Part shown: positions 1 through 6,534 of the stretch, in pieces
Numbering within the stretch: position 1 is the stretch's first letter
Layout of the letters: each line of letters begins with the position of its first letter
From: Umezawaea sp039922235
Lineage (GTDB): Bacteria; Actinomycetota; Actinomycetes; Mycobacteriales; Pseudonocardiaceae
Direction of reading: 5' to 3'
Assembly: GCA_039922235.1 (NCBI GenBank)
Contig: JBDSAJ010000811.1
Location: 1 to 8,058 of the forward strand
Length of the DNA: 8,058 bases
Notes under the pieces: generated by a model
Databases searched by the model: none
Told to the model about the DNA's origin: nothing
Seen by the model: the letters and a program-made list of their open reading frames with translations, nothing else
Program-made: the position numbers and the translations under genes

Positions 1-51
1 CCAGTCGCTGGAGAGTCAAGGGATTAGCCGCGGACGTGCACGGGAGAGTTC

Positions 52-85
52 GAACGCCGGGAGCTGTGGTGGGCTCCCGGCGTTC
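52..85 (-). terminator. Hairpin terminator after bkdC
   Basis: A perfect 13-bp inverted repeat (GAACGCCGGGAGC at 52-64, its complement at 73-85) encloses an 8-base loop. It begins 7 bases past the bkdC stop codon, where an operon terminator is expected. Neither side has a T run, as is common in high-GC actinomycetes, so it could work in both directions. The 51 bases to its left hold no recognisable gene. A plus-strand frame ending at a TAG at 25-27 could be the tail of a convergent gene, but eight codons are too few to judge. Confidence 0.75.
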
Positions 86-92
86 CGGCGGG

Positions 93-1478
93 TTAGTAGG
101 TCATCGCCAGGCCGGGGTCGGCCAGGAGTGCGCCTACGTCGGCGAGGAACTGCGAGCCCTGCTGGCCGTCTACGACGCGGTGGTCGAAGCTCAACGCGAG
201 TTGGCAGACCTTGCGGGCGACCACCTGGCCGTCGACGACCCACGGCATGTCGCGGATGGCGCCGAGGGCGAGGATGGCCGACTCGCCGGGGTTGATGATG
301 GGGGTGCCGGTGTCGACGCCGAAGACGCCGACGTTGGTGATGGTGAAGGTGCCGCCCATCATGTCCGCCGGTGACGTCTTGCCGTCACGGGCGGTGGTGG
401 CGAGTTGGTCGAGTGCCACCGCCAGTTCGCGCAGGGACATCCGGTCCGCGTCGCGGACCTTCGGCACGACGAGGCCACGGGGGGTGGCCGCGGCGATGCC
501 GAGGTGGACGTAGTCCTTGTAGACGATCTCGCCCGCTGCCGCGTCCCAGGTCGCGTTGACGTCCGGGGTCCGCTTGGCCGCGAGGATCACTGCCTTGGCT
601 GCGAACGTCAGCGGCGTGACCTTGACGTCGCGGAACGCGGCCGAGGTCTTCAGGCGGGCCCGGAGTTCCATCATCGGCGTGACGTCGATGGTGAGGAATT
701 CCGTGACGTGCGGGGCGGTGAACGCGCTGTCCACCATGGCCTGCGCGGTCGCCTTGCGGACGCCCTTGACGAGCACCCGGCGTTCGCGCGTGCCGGTGTC
801 CACGACGGGCGGTGCGGCGGGAACCGGTGCGGCCACTGCCTGTTCGACGTCTTCACGGGTGATGACGCCGTTGTTGCCGGAGCCGGTCAACGCGTAGAGG
901 TCGACGCCGAGGTCCTTGGCGAGCTTGCGGACCGGCGGTTTGGCCAGCGGCACGTAACCGCCCGGCTGGGCGACAGGCGCTGGAGCCGCGGGCGCCGGAG
1001 CCACGGGAGCGGCTACGGGAGCTGGAGCAGCCGCGACCGGAGTGGGGTCGGAACCCTTGCGGGCACGGCGTTTCGCCGCTCCCGCGCGGGGGCCGTAGCC
1101 GACCAGGGTCGCGATGCGGCCGCCGGGCATCTCCTCGCCGATCTTGCCGGAGGAGGTGCCGTTGGTGGCGGGTTCGGAAACGGAAGGCACCGCCGCTGGC
1201 GCGACGGCCTTCTCAGGCGCTGCCGCGCCTGAGGGGTCGGTGTCGATGGTGATGATCGGGACGCCGACGTTCACCGTCTGGCCGACTTCGGCCAGCAACT
1301 CGGTGACGACGCCGTCCCACGGGCACGGCAGCTCGACGGCGGCCTTGGCCGTCTCGATCTCGACGATGATCTGGTTGACCTTGACCGTGTCGCCGACCTT
1401 GACGTTCCAGGTCAGGATCTCGGCCTCGGTGAGGCCCTCGGCGGTGTCGGGCATGGGGAACTGCTGGAACTGCGGCAT
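93..1478 (-). CDS. bkdC: Branched-chain 2-oxo acid dehydrogenase E2 (dihydrolipoamide acyltransferase)
   Basis: This is the 461-residue E2 core of a 2-oxo acid dehydrogenase complex. It moves the acyl group from E1 onto lipoamide and then to CoA in the cytoplasm. In order: one N-terminal lipoyl domain (about 3-78) with lipoylated lysine K45 in EIETAKAAVELP; a linker with GGRIATLVGYGP (119-130) and a basic KRRARKG patch (136-142); an Ala/Pro-rich hinge (about 146-172); a peripheral-subunit-binding domain (about 176-213); a second Ala/Pro hinge; and a CATase domain (about 230-461) with the active-site SFDHRVVDG motif (H433, D437). The ATG at 1478 is chosen because the lipoyl domain begins there and GGGGA lies upstream. 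It follows bkdB by 14 bases. ETAKA, where many pyruvate E2s have ETDKA, fits a branched-chain E2, as do the partner subunits. A pyruvate or acetoin E2 is the alternative. Family is certain; substrate is inferred. Confidence 0.93.
   Translation of the reverse strand: MPQFQQFPMPDTAEGLTEAEILTWNVKVGDTVKVNQIIVEIETAKAAVELPCPWDGVVTELLAEVGQTVNVGVPIITIDTDPSGAAAPEKAVAPAAVPSVSEPATNGTSSGKIGEEMPGGRIATLVGYGPRAGAAKRRARKGSDPTPVAAAPAPVAAPVAPAPAAPAPVAQPGGYVPLAKPPVRKLAKDLGVDLYALTGSGNNGVITREDVEQAVAAPVPAAPPVVDTGTRERRVLVKGVRKATAQAMVDSAFTAPHVTEFLTIDVTPMMELRARLKTSAAFRDVKVTPLTFAAKAVILAAKRTPDVNATWDAAAGEIVYKDYVHLGIAAATPRGLVVPKVRDADRMSLRELAVALDQLATTARDGKTSPADMMGGTFTITNVGVFGVDTGTPIINPGESAILALGAIRDMPWVVDGQVVARKVCQLALSFDHRVVDGQQGSQFLADVGALLADPGLAMTY
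1090..1113 (-). repeat. 24-bp direct repeat, copy in bkdC
   Basis: These 24 bases are identical to 1836-1859 in bkdB. They encode ATLVGYGP (residues 123-130) in the E2 linker and lie in the same codon phase as the bkdB copy. The bases on either side differ at once (1089 against 1835, 1114 against 1860), so the identity is limited to this motif. Confidence 0.85.
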
Positions 1479-1492
1479 GACGAGTTGTCCCC

Positions 1493-2518
1493 TTACCAGG
1501 CCAGTGAGCGGTCGACGGCGTGCAGCACCCGGTCGAGGTCGGGGAGGAACTCCTCCTCCAACTTCGACGGCGGGTACGGGGTGTCGAACCCGGTCACGCG
1601 CAGCACCGGCGCCTGCAGGGAGTAGAAGCACTCCTGCTGGACCTTCGCCGCGATCTCGCTGGTGATGGAGCTCTCGCTGGGCGCCTCGCTGACGACGACG
1701 AGCCGTCCGGTGCGCCGCACCGAGTCGTACACCGGCCCCAGGTCGAGCGGGGACAGCGTGCGGAGGTCGATGACCTCCAGCTCGGTGCCGTCCTCGGCCG
1801 CGGCGTTGGCCGCGTCGAGGCACACCCGGATCATCGGGCCGTAGCCGACCAGGGTCGCGGCGGTTCCGGTGCGCAGGACGCGCGACTCGAACAGCGGGCC
1901 GGGCGCCTTGGTCGTGTCGACCGGCGCCTTCTCGTAGTAGCGCCGCTTCGGCTCGAAGAACAGCACCGGGTCGTCGCAGTCGATGGCCTGCTGGATCATC
2001 CAGTAGGCGTCGGTCGGGTTCGAGCACGACACGACCTTGAGGCCGGCGGTGTGCGCGAAGTACGACTCGGGCGACTCGGAGTGGTGCTCGACCGCGCCGA
2101 TGCCGCCGCCGAAGGGAACCCGGATCACCATGGGCAGCTTGTTCTTGCCCTGGGTGCGGTAGTGCAGCTTCGCGACCTGGCTGACGATCTGGTCGAAGCC
2201 GGGGAAGATGAAGCCGTCGAACTGGATCTCGCACACCGGCCGGTAGCCCCGGATCGCGAGGCCGACGGCGGTGCCGATGATGCCCGACTCGGCCAGCGGC
2301 GTGTCCAGGACGCGCTGCTCGCCGAAGTCCTTCTGCAGGCCGTCGGTGATGCGGAAGACGCCGCCGAGCTTGCCGATGTCCTCGCCCATCATGAGGACCT
2401 TCGGGTTCGCCTCCATCGAGGCGCGCAGCCCCATGTTCAGCGCCTTGGAGATCGTCAACGTCTGCACGGCGGAGCCACCGGAGTCGGCGCCCGCGCGGTT
2501 CATGGTCGGAGCGGCCAT
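1493..2518 (-). CDS. bkdB: Branched-chain 2-oxo acid dehydrogenase E1 beta subunit
   Basis: This 341-residue protein is the beta half of the thiamine-diphosphate E1 that decarboxylates branched 2-oxo acids and acylates the E2 lipoyl group. It has the transketolase pyrimidine-binding domain (about 19-195) with MGEDIG (E46), PLAESGIIG (E77, the expected contact to the cofactor aminopyrimidine) and EHHSES (H146, active-site histidine). The C-terminal transketolase domain starts near 213 and ends with FDTPYPP (311-317), typical of E1 beta. The ATG at 2518 overlaps the bkdA stop by one base (TGATG), suggesting translational coupling. GGGAGG lies about 9 bases upstream, inside bkdA. A second in-frame ATG at 2503 is possible but has no better ribosome site. 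Length is normal for the family. A pyruvate-type E1 beta cannot be excluded by sequence reading alone. Confidence 0.93.
   Translation of the reverse strand: MAAPTMNRAGADSGGSAVQTLTISKALNMGLRASMEANPKVLMMGEDIGKLGGVFRITDGLQKDFGEQRVLDTPLAESGIIGTAVGLAIRGYRPVCEIQFDGFIFPGFDQIVSQVAKLHYRTQGKNKLPMVIRVPFGGGIGAVEHHSESPESYFAHTAGLKVVSCSNPTDAYWMIQQAIDCDDPVLFFEPKRRYYEKAPVDTTKAPGPLFESRVLRTGTAATLVGYGPMIRVCLDAANAAAEDGTELEVIDLRTLSPLDLGPVYDSVRRTGRLVVVSEAPSESSITSEIAAKVQQECFYSLQAPVLRVTGFDTPYPPSKLEEEFLPDLDRVLHAVDRSLAW
1836..1859 (-). repeat. 24-bp direct repeat, copy in bkdB
   Basis: This is the second copy of the 24-bp identity found at 1090-1113. Here it encodes ATLVGYGP (residues 221-228), the first strand of the E1 beta C-terminal domain. 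A hydrophobic strand ending in GYG or a similar turn is normal at this place in transketolase-like enzymes. Confidence 0.85.
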
Positions 2519-3714
2519 CAGTGCTCGCCTCCCGCGAAACCCTCGACGTAGGAGAGGAACTCGTCGCGCTGCGCTTCCAGCACCGGGTTGCCCTCCGCGT
2601 ACACGTTGGCGAAGATCCGCTCCGGCGGCGGGTCGGGCATGTTGACGCAGAACTCGCGCAGTTCGACCGCGAGCGCCTCGGACTCGGCTTCGATGGACTC
2701 GAAGTACGCGCTGTCGGCCCACTGCTGCTTGACCAGGTGCACCTTGACCCGCTCGATGGGGTCCCTGAGCTTCCACAGCTCCAGCTCGTCGGAGAGCCGG
2801 TAGCGGGACGGGTCGTCCGACGTGGTGTGGGCGTCCATCCGGTAGGTGAACGCCTCGATCAGGATCGGGCCGTTGCCCTGCCTGCACTCCTCCAGCGCCC
2901 AGCGGGTGACCGCGAGGGTGGCGAGGACGTCGTTGCCGTCGACCCGGATGCCGGGGAAGCCGTAGCCGCGGGCCCGCTGGTAGAGCGGGAGGCGGGACTG
3001 GCGCTCGGTGGGCTCGGAGATGGCCCACTGGTTGTTCTGGCAGAAGAACACGAGCGGCGCGTCGTAGACCGCCGCCCACACGAAGCCCTCGTGCACGTCG
3101 CCCTGGCTGGTCGCGCCGTCGCCGAAGAAGCACATCGTGGCTTCCCCGTCGGAGTCGCCGACCTTGCCGTCGAACTTCTGGCCCATCGCGTACCCGGTCG
3201 CGTTGAGGACCTGGTTGCCGATGACGATCGTGTACGGGTGGAACTTGTACTCGACCGGGTCCCAACTGCCCATGTCCGTCCCGCGGAAGATGCCCAGCAG
3301 GTCGGTCGGGTGGATGCCGCGGGTCCAGGCGATGCCGTGCTCGCGGTAGCTGGGGAACGCCATGTCGTCGGGGCGCATCGCGCGGCCCGCGCCGATCTGC
3401 GCGGCTTCCTGGCCGAGCAGCGGCACCCAGATGCCGAGCTGGCCCTTGCGCTGCAGTGCGTTGGCCTCGCGGTCGACGCGGCGGATGAGGACCATGTCGC
3501 GGTACAGGCCGCGCAGCTCCTCCGCCGTGATGTCGATGTCGAAGTCCGGGTGCTGGACGCGCTCACCCTCGGGGGTCAGCAGCTGCACCAGGTTGACGTC
3601 ACCTTGGTCCGTGGCTCGCAAACCTGCGATCACCTGTTCCGCGGTCGGCTTCGCCGCGGTCGCGGCAGGCACCGACGCCGACTGGGGGTGCGTCCATTGC
3701 TCGGGGGACGACAT
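2518..3714 (-). CDS. bkdA: Branched-chain 2-oxo acid dehydrogenase E1 alpha subunit
   Basis: This 398-residue subunit binds thiamine diphosphate and pairs with BkdB as an alpha2beta2 E1. The first 55 or so residues are a low-complexity, Ala/Thr/Gln-containing extension. The dehydrogenase E1 domain follows (about 65-370). The thiamine diphosphate motif runs from GDGATSQGD (G198-D199-G200) to QNNQW (N227-N228). The active-site loop is YRMDAHTTSDDPSRYR (291-306), with the conserved H296. The H-x-T-S-D-D pattern resembles branched-chain E1 alpha (HSTSDD in mammals) more than pyruvate E1 alpha (HSMSD). Actinomycetes mostly use a single-chain AceE for pyruvate, which supports the branched-chain call. 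Threonine 297 replaces the main regulatory phospho-serine of the mammalian enzyme. The ATG at 3714 is preceded by GAGGAGAA with 6 bases of spacing. It is the first gene of the operon. Product databases often label such proteins pyruvate dehydrogenase. Confidence 0.92.
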   Translation of the reverse strand: MSSPEQWTHPQSASVPAATAAKPTAEQVIAGLRATDQGDVNLVQLLTPEGERVQHPDFDIDITAEELRGLYRDMVLIRRVDREANALQRKGQLGIWVPLLGQEAAQIGAGRAMRPDDMAFPSYREHGIAWTRGIHPTDLLGIFRGTDMGSWDPVEYKFHPYTIVIGNQVLNATGYAMGQKFDGKVGDSDGEATMCFFGDGATSQGDVHEGFVWAAVYDAPLVFFCQNNQWAISEPTERQSRLPLYQRARGYGFPGIRVDGNDVLATLAVTRWALEECRQGNGPILIEAFTYRMDAHTTSDDPSRYRLSDELELWKLRDPIERVKVHLVKQQWADSAYFESIEAESEALAVELREFCVNMPDPPPERIFANVYAEGNPVLEAQRDEFLSYVEGFAGGEH

Positions 3715-3814
3715 TGCGCCTTCTCCTCGTCTACGAGGCCGCCCGGTCGCTTGTGGCGACGTGTGTGCGGCGATGCACCGCCAGCTGCCTCCGTCCCTGT
3801 GGGGGCGTCGGTCA

Positions 3815-3832
3815 ACCGTCGGCGCTGACGGT
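3815..3832 (-). other. Small hairpin in bkd leader
   Basis: ACCGTC (3815-3820) and GACGGT (3827-3832) form a 6-bp stem around a 6-base loop. It lies about 100 bases before the bkdA start, inside the presumed untranslated leader. No T run follows on either strand. It may be a weak RNA structure or chance in GC-rich DNA. Confidence 0.3.
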
Positions 3833-3858
3833 GGTTCTCATCCACATCCTGACACGGC

Positions 3859-3876
3859 CTCACCCGACTTGGTGAG
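3859..3876 (-). other. Inverted repeat CTCACC-N6-GGTGAG
   Basis: A 6-bp perfect inverted repeat with a 6-base spacer lies in the presumed bkdA leader. It could be a protein-binding dyad or an RNA hairpin. Nothing in the sequence decides between these. Confidence 0.35.
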
Positions 3877-3931
3877 TGCCATCCCACTTCGTAACACACA
3901 GGTCAGCGCCCTGAACTGCGACAACAGTCGG

Positions 3932-3943
3932 AAGGTCGACCTT
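3932..3943. promoter_or_regulatory. Perfect 12-bp palindrome (dyad 1)
   Basis: AAGGTCGACCTT is a perfect palindrome. It is followed by a second half-site, so GACCT occurs twice (3939-3942 onward and 3946-3950) in GACCTTTTGACCT. Its centre lies about 31 bases, or three helical turns, from the centre of dyad 2. It shares a GGT-NN-ACC core with dyads 2 and 3. It is a plausible regulator site for bkdA; the regulator is unknown. Confidence 0.45.
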
Positions 3944-3958
3944 TTGACCTCCGACCAC

Positions 3959-3979
3959 CGAGTTCGGTCACCGAACACG
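3959..3979. promoter_or_regulatory. Near-perfect 21-bp dyad (dyad 2)
   Basis: GTTCGGTCACCGAAC (3962-3976) has 7-bp arms around one central base. After one mismatched pair the symmetry continues for two more base pairs on each side, giving 21 bases. This is the size and form of a dimeric helix-turn-helix operator. It lies just downstream of the candidate bkd -10 box, about where transcription would start, so binding here would repress. It is 22 bases centre to centre from dyad 3. Confidence 0.55.
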
Positions 3980-4009
3980 ATTGTCCCGGTTACCGTTCGT
4001 TAACTTCAA
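3980..4009 (-). promoter_or_regulatory. Candidate bkdA promoter
   Basis: On the minus strand TTGAAG (4009-4004) lies 18 bases from GACAAT (3985-3980), a weak match to a housekeeping-sigma -35/-10 pair. Transcription would begin near 3973 and give a leader of about 260 bases. Support comes mainly from position: dyad 3 falls in the spacer and dyad 2 at the start site. The -10 box is a poor match, so the true promoter may be elsewhere in the gap. Confidence 0.28.
3987..3995. promoter_or_regulatory. CGGTTACCG dyad (dyad 3)
   Basis: CGGT and ACCG arms flank one central base. This is the same CGGT-N-ACCG core as dyad 2, about two helical turns away (centres 3991 and 3969). The tandem arrangement would put two regulator dimers on one DNA face. 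Confidence 0.4.
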
Positions 4010-4073
4010 GGGCCTGCTCCGGCCATGTTCGCCACGATCAACGGCATGGTGCCAGGCAAAACCGCAGACATCG

Positions 4074-4092
4074 GATCACCTTCGGGTTGATC
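4074..4092. other. UUCG-tetraloop hairpin upstream of GH95
   Basis: GATCACC (4074-4080) pairs with GGTTGATC (4085-4092) around a TTCG loop, with T4087 bulged. A C(UUCG)G loop is unusually stable in RNA. On the plus strand it would lie about 120 bases before the GH95 start. No T run follows. It overlaps the candidate GH95 -35 box, so both interpretations cannot hold for the same transcript. Confidence 0.4.
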
Positions 4093-4114
4093 GCGCCTCA
4101 AGTGCAGGTAAACA
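4087..4114 (+). promoter_or_regulatory. Candidate GH95 promoter
   Basis: TTGATC (4087-4092) and TAAACA (4109-4114) are separated by 16 bases. Transcription would start near 4121 and give a leader of about 90 bases. The -35 box is fair; the -10 box lacks the conserved final T. This is the best plus-strand candidate I could find between 3960 and 4200. Confidence 0.3.
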
Positions 4115-4211
4115 GTTCATCGGACCAGCAGGTAGCCGCCGTGCGGTACACATACCTCTGATGTCTTGTGCGGGCGTCGCCGTCGGCGCGCCCCCATTCG
4201 GTGGAGGACGC

Positions 4212-6512
4212 ATGAACGCCCCGCGCACAGCCCTCTGGTACGACGAGCCCGCCACGGACTGGGAAACCCGGTCGCTGCCGATCGGCAACGGGACGCTCGG
4301 CGGCGGCGTGTTCGGCACCGTCGCGGAGGAGCGCGTCCAGCTCAACGAGAAGACCCTGTGGACCGGCGGTCCCGGTTCGGCGCAGGGGTACGACTTCGGC
4401 AACTGGCCCAGTCCACGACCGGGCGCCATCCAGGACGTCCAGGACCGCATCGACCGCGAACTCCGGGTCGCACCGGCCGCCATCGCCTCGGCGCTGGGCC
4501 AACCGAAACGCGGTTTCGGTGCGTACCAGACGTTCGGCGAACTGGGGCTCGCCCTCACCGACCCGCCGAGCGGCGTCACGGACTACCGGCGTGACCTGGA
4601 CATCGGCCGAGCCGTCGCCACGGTCGTCTACGACGCGGACGGCGTGCGCTACACCAGGGAGTTCTTCGCGAGTGCCGTCGACAACGTGCTGGTCACGCGC
4701 TTCTCGGCCAGCCGGCCCGGCCGGATCGGCTTCACCACCGGCCTCACCGCACCGGACGACCGGTCCAAGCGGACGACCGCGAGCGACGGGCGCAGCACGT
4801 TCGCCGGAGCCCTCACCGACAACGGCCTGAGGTTCGAGGCGCAGCTCCAGGTGATCGGCCACGGCGGGTCGCGGACCGACAACGGCGACGGCTCGGTGAC
4901 CGTGGCGAACGCGGACAGCGCCGTCGTCGTGCTGGCGATGGGCACGGACTACGCGCCGGACTACCCGGCCTACCGCGGCGCCGATCCGCACCAGCGGGTC
5001 GAGACCACGGTCGACGCGGCCGTCGCCAAGGGGTGGGACGAGCTGCTCAGCGACCACGAGCAGGACTACCGGAACCTGTTCGACCGGGTCCGGCTCGACC
5101 TCGGGCAGCAGGTGCCGACCGTCCCGACCGACGACCTGCTGGCCGGCTACCCGAACGCCGAGCCCGCGGCCAGACGGGCGCTCGAAGTCCTGTACTTCCA
5201 GTACGGCCGCTACCTGCTGATCTCGTCGTCACGGGCGGGCTCGCTGCCCGCGAACCTCCAGGGCGTGTGGAACGACTCCACGACACCGCCGTGGGACGCG
5301 GACTACCACGTGAACATCAACCTGCAGATGAACTACTGGCCCGCCGAGACCACGAACCTGTCCGAGACCACGGCCCCGCTGTTCGACTACGTCGACGGGC
5401 TGCGCGAACCCGGCGCCGTGACCGCGCGGGACGTGCACGGCGACCGCGGCTGGGTGGTGCACAACGAGACCAACCCCTTCGGCTTCACCGGCGTGCACGA
5501 CTACCCGCAGTCGTTCTGGTTCCCCGAAGCAGGGGCGTGGCTGGCGCAGCACTACTACGAGCACTACCTGTTCACCGGCGACCAGGCGTTCCTGCGCGAC
5601 CGCGCGTACCCGGTGCTGAAGTCGCTGGCGCAGTTCTGGCTGGACGAGCTGAGGGTCGACCCGCGCGACGGCCGGCTGGTCGTGACGCCGAGCTACTCGC
5701 CGGAGAACGGCGACTTCTCCGCGGGCGCGGCCATGTCGCAGCAGATCGTGTGGAACCTGTTCACGAACGTCGTCAGCGCGTCCGGCGAGGTGGGCGACAC
5801 CGCGTTCGGCGACGAGGTGCGGCAGGCCCTGACCAGGCTCGACCCCGGCACGCGCATCGGGTCGTGGGGCCAGTTGCAGGAGTGGAAGGAGGACTGGGAC
5901 AGCCCCACCGACACGCACCGGCACGTGTCGCAGCTGTTCGGGCTGTTCCCCGGCAACCAGTTCACCACCCCGGCGCTGACCGACGCCGCCAAGGTGTCGC
6001 TGACCGCGCGCGGCGACGGCGGCACAGGCTGGAGCAAGGCGTGGAAGATCAACTTCTGGGCCCGGCTGCTCGACGGCGACCACGCGCACAGGATGCTGTC
6101 CGAGCAGCTCACCGGCAGCACGCTGGCGAACCTGTGGGACACGCACCCGCCGTTCCAGATCGACGGCAACTTCGGCGCGACCGCCGGTGTGGCGGAAATG
6201 CTGCTGCAGAGCCAGGACGGGGTCGTGCACGTGCTGCCCGCGCTGCCCAGCGCGTGGCCGAGCGGGTCGTACGCCGGGCTCAAGGCGCGCGGCGGTGCGA
6301 CGGTCGACGTCCGCTGGGCCGACGGCTCGGCCACCGAGATCGGTGTGGCGGCGGCGTTGAACGGGCCGCTGACCGTGCGGAACGGCCTGTTCCGGCAGGT
6401 CCACCGACTGGTGGACGCCGGGACCGGCCAGACCGTGCCGGTGGCGGCGAACGGCGACGCGGTCACGTTCACCGCGCGGGCGGGGCACCGGTACGTGGCC
6501 ACCAGCGGGTGA
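4212..6512 (+). CDS. GH95 family glycoside hydrolase (alpha-L-fucosidase type)
   Basis: This 766-residue protein matches glycoside hydrolase family 95, inverting enzymes that mostly remove alpha-1,2-linked L-fucose; some members act on alpha-L-galactosides. An N-terminal beta-sandwich (about 8-250, opening with W-x-x-x-LPIGNG-x-LGG) leads through a linker to an (alpha/alpha)6 barrel (about 315-680) and a C-terminal beta domain (about 685-766). The expected catalytic set is intact: N368 and N370 in HVNINLQMNYWPAE, E498 in SYSPENG (general acid) and D651 in FQIDGNFG, matching by motif the Asn421/Asn423/Glu566/Asp766 set of Bifidobacterium AfcA. The ATG at 4212 is preceded by GGAGG with 4 bases of spacing. 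From this start there is no signal peptide, lipobox or membrane segment, so the enzyme should be cytoplasmic, unlike many secreted family members. No sugar transporter or regulator is adjacent. Length is normal for a single-domain GH95. Exact substrate is not determined. Confidence 0.93.
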   Translation: MNAPRTALWYDEPATDWETRSLPIGNGTLGGGVFGTVAEERVQLNEKTLWTGGPGSAQGYDFGNWPSPRPGAIQDVQDRIDRELRVAPAAIASALGQPKRGFGAYQTFGELGLALTDPPSGVTDYRRDLDIGRAVATVVYDADGVRYTREFFASAVDNVLVTRFSASRPGRIGFTTGLTAPDDRSKRTTASDGRSTFAGALTDNGLRFEAQLQVIGHGGSRTDNGDGSVTVANADSAVVVLAMGTDYAPDYPAYRGADPHQRVETTVDAAVAKGWDELLSDHEQDYRNLFDRVRLDLGQQVPTVPTDDLLAGYPNAEPAARRALEVLYFQYGRYLLISSSRAGSLPANLQGVWNDSTTPPWDADYHVNINLQMNYWPAETTNLSETTAPLFDYVDGLREPGAVTARDVHGDRGWVVHNETNPFGFTGVHDYPQSFWFPEAGAWLAQHYYEHYLFTGDQAFLRDRAYPVLKSLAQFWLDELRVDPRDGRLVVTPSYSPENGDFSAGAAMSQQIVWNLFTNVVSASGEVGDTAFGDEVRQALTRLDPGTRIGSWGQLQEWKEDWDSPTDTHRHVSQLFGLFPGNQFTTPALTDAAKVSLTARGDGGTGWSKAWKINFWARLLDGDHAHRMLSEQLTGSTLANLWDTHPPFQIDGNFGATAGVAEMLLQSQDGVVHVLPALPSAWPSGSYAGLKARGGATVDVRWADGSATEIGVAAALNGPLTVRNGLFRQVHRLVDAGTGQTVPVAANGDAVTFTARAGHRYVATSG

Positions 6513-6534
6513 GGCGAGCCCGCAGCCACGTACC
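6490..6534 (+). terminator. Hairpin spanning the GH95 stop codon
   Basis: GGTACGTGGC (6490-6499) pairs perfectly with GCCACGTACC (6525-6534). Inside, GCGGG (6505-6509) pairs with CCCGC (6519-6523). The 9-base loop begins with the GH95 TGA at 6510-6512. It looks like a terminator or 3'-end-stabilising structure that begins within the coding sequence. No T run follows, so read-through into the M20 gene is possible. Confidence 0.55.

Larger units (their letters stand above)
3715..4211. other. Divergent intergenic region, 497 bases
   Basis: This gap separates the starts of bkdA (minus) and the GH95 gene (plus). It is visibly less GC-rich than the genes around it, especially at 3880-4160, and shows no coding pattern I would trust. 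It holds both promoters, three dyad sites, and several hairpins listed separately. The GH95 frame stays open upstream to a TTG at 3981, but that extension has no ribosome site and no family similarity. The presumed bkd leader contains tiny ATG frames (for example 14 codons at 3838-3882) without good ribosome sites. Confidence 0.8.

Noticed and set aside
960..1040. Low-complexity repetitive stretch in bkdC as a tandem repeat or mobile sequence
   Set aside because: It is the Ala/Pro-rich flexible hinge normal for E2 proteins, and repetition at DNA level follows from the residue bias.
2521..3828. Long plus-strand open frame (435 codons) opposite bkdA
   Set aside because: It is antisense to a gene with clear family motifs; its translation is Val/Leu/Ala/Asp/Arg-rich without any recognisable domain, as expected from GC-rich codon bias.
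3838..3882. 14-codon frame in the bkd leader as an attenuation peptide
   Set aside because: It has no run of Leu, Ile or Val codons that would sense branched-chain amino acids, a poor ribosome site, and a length expected by chance.
3630..3899. 89-codon minus-strand frame overlapping the bkdA 5' end
   Set aside because: It starts with GTG without a good ribosome site, overlaps the bkdA start in another frame, and its product is Arg/Pro-rich without domain features.
3981..4211. N-terminal extension of GH95 from a TTG at 3981 or an ATG at 4161
   Set aside because: Neither start has a ribosome site, the extension crosses the less GC-rich regulatory region and dyad 3, and the GH95 fold begins just after 4212, which has a clear GGAGG.
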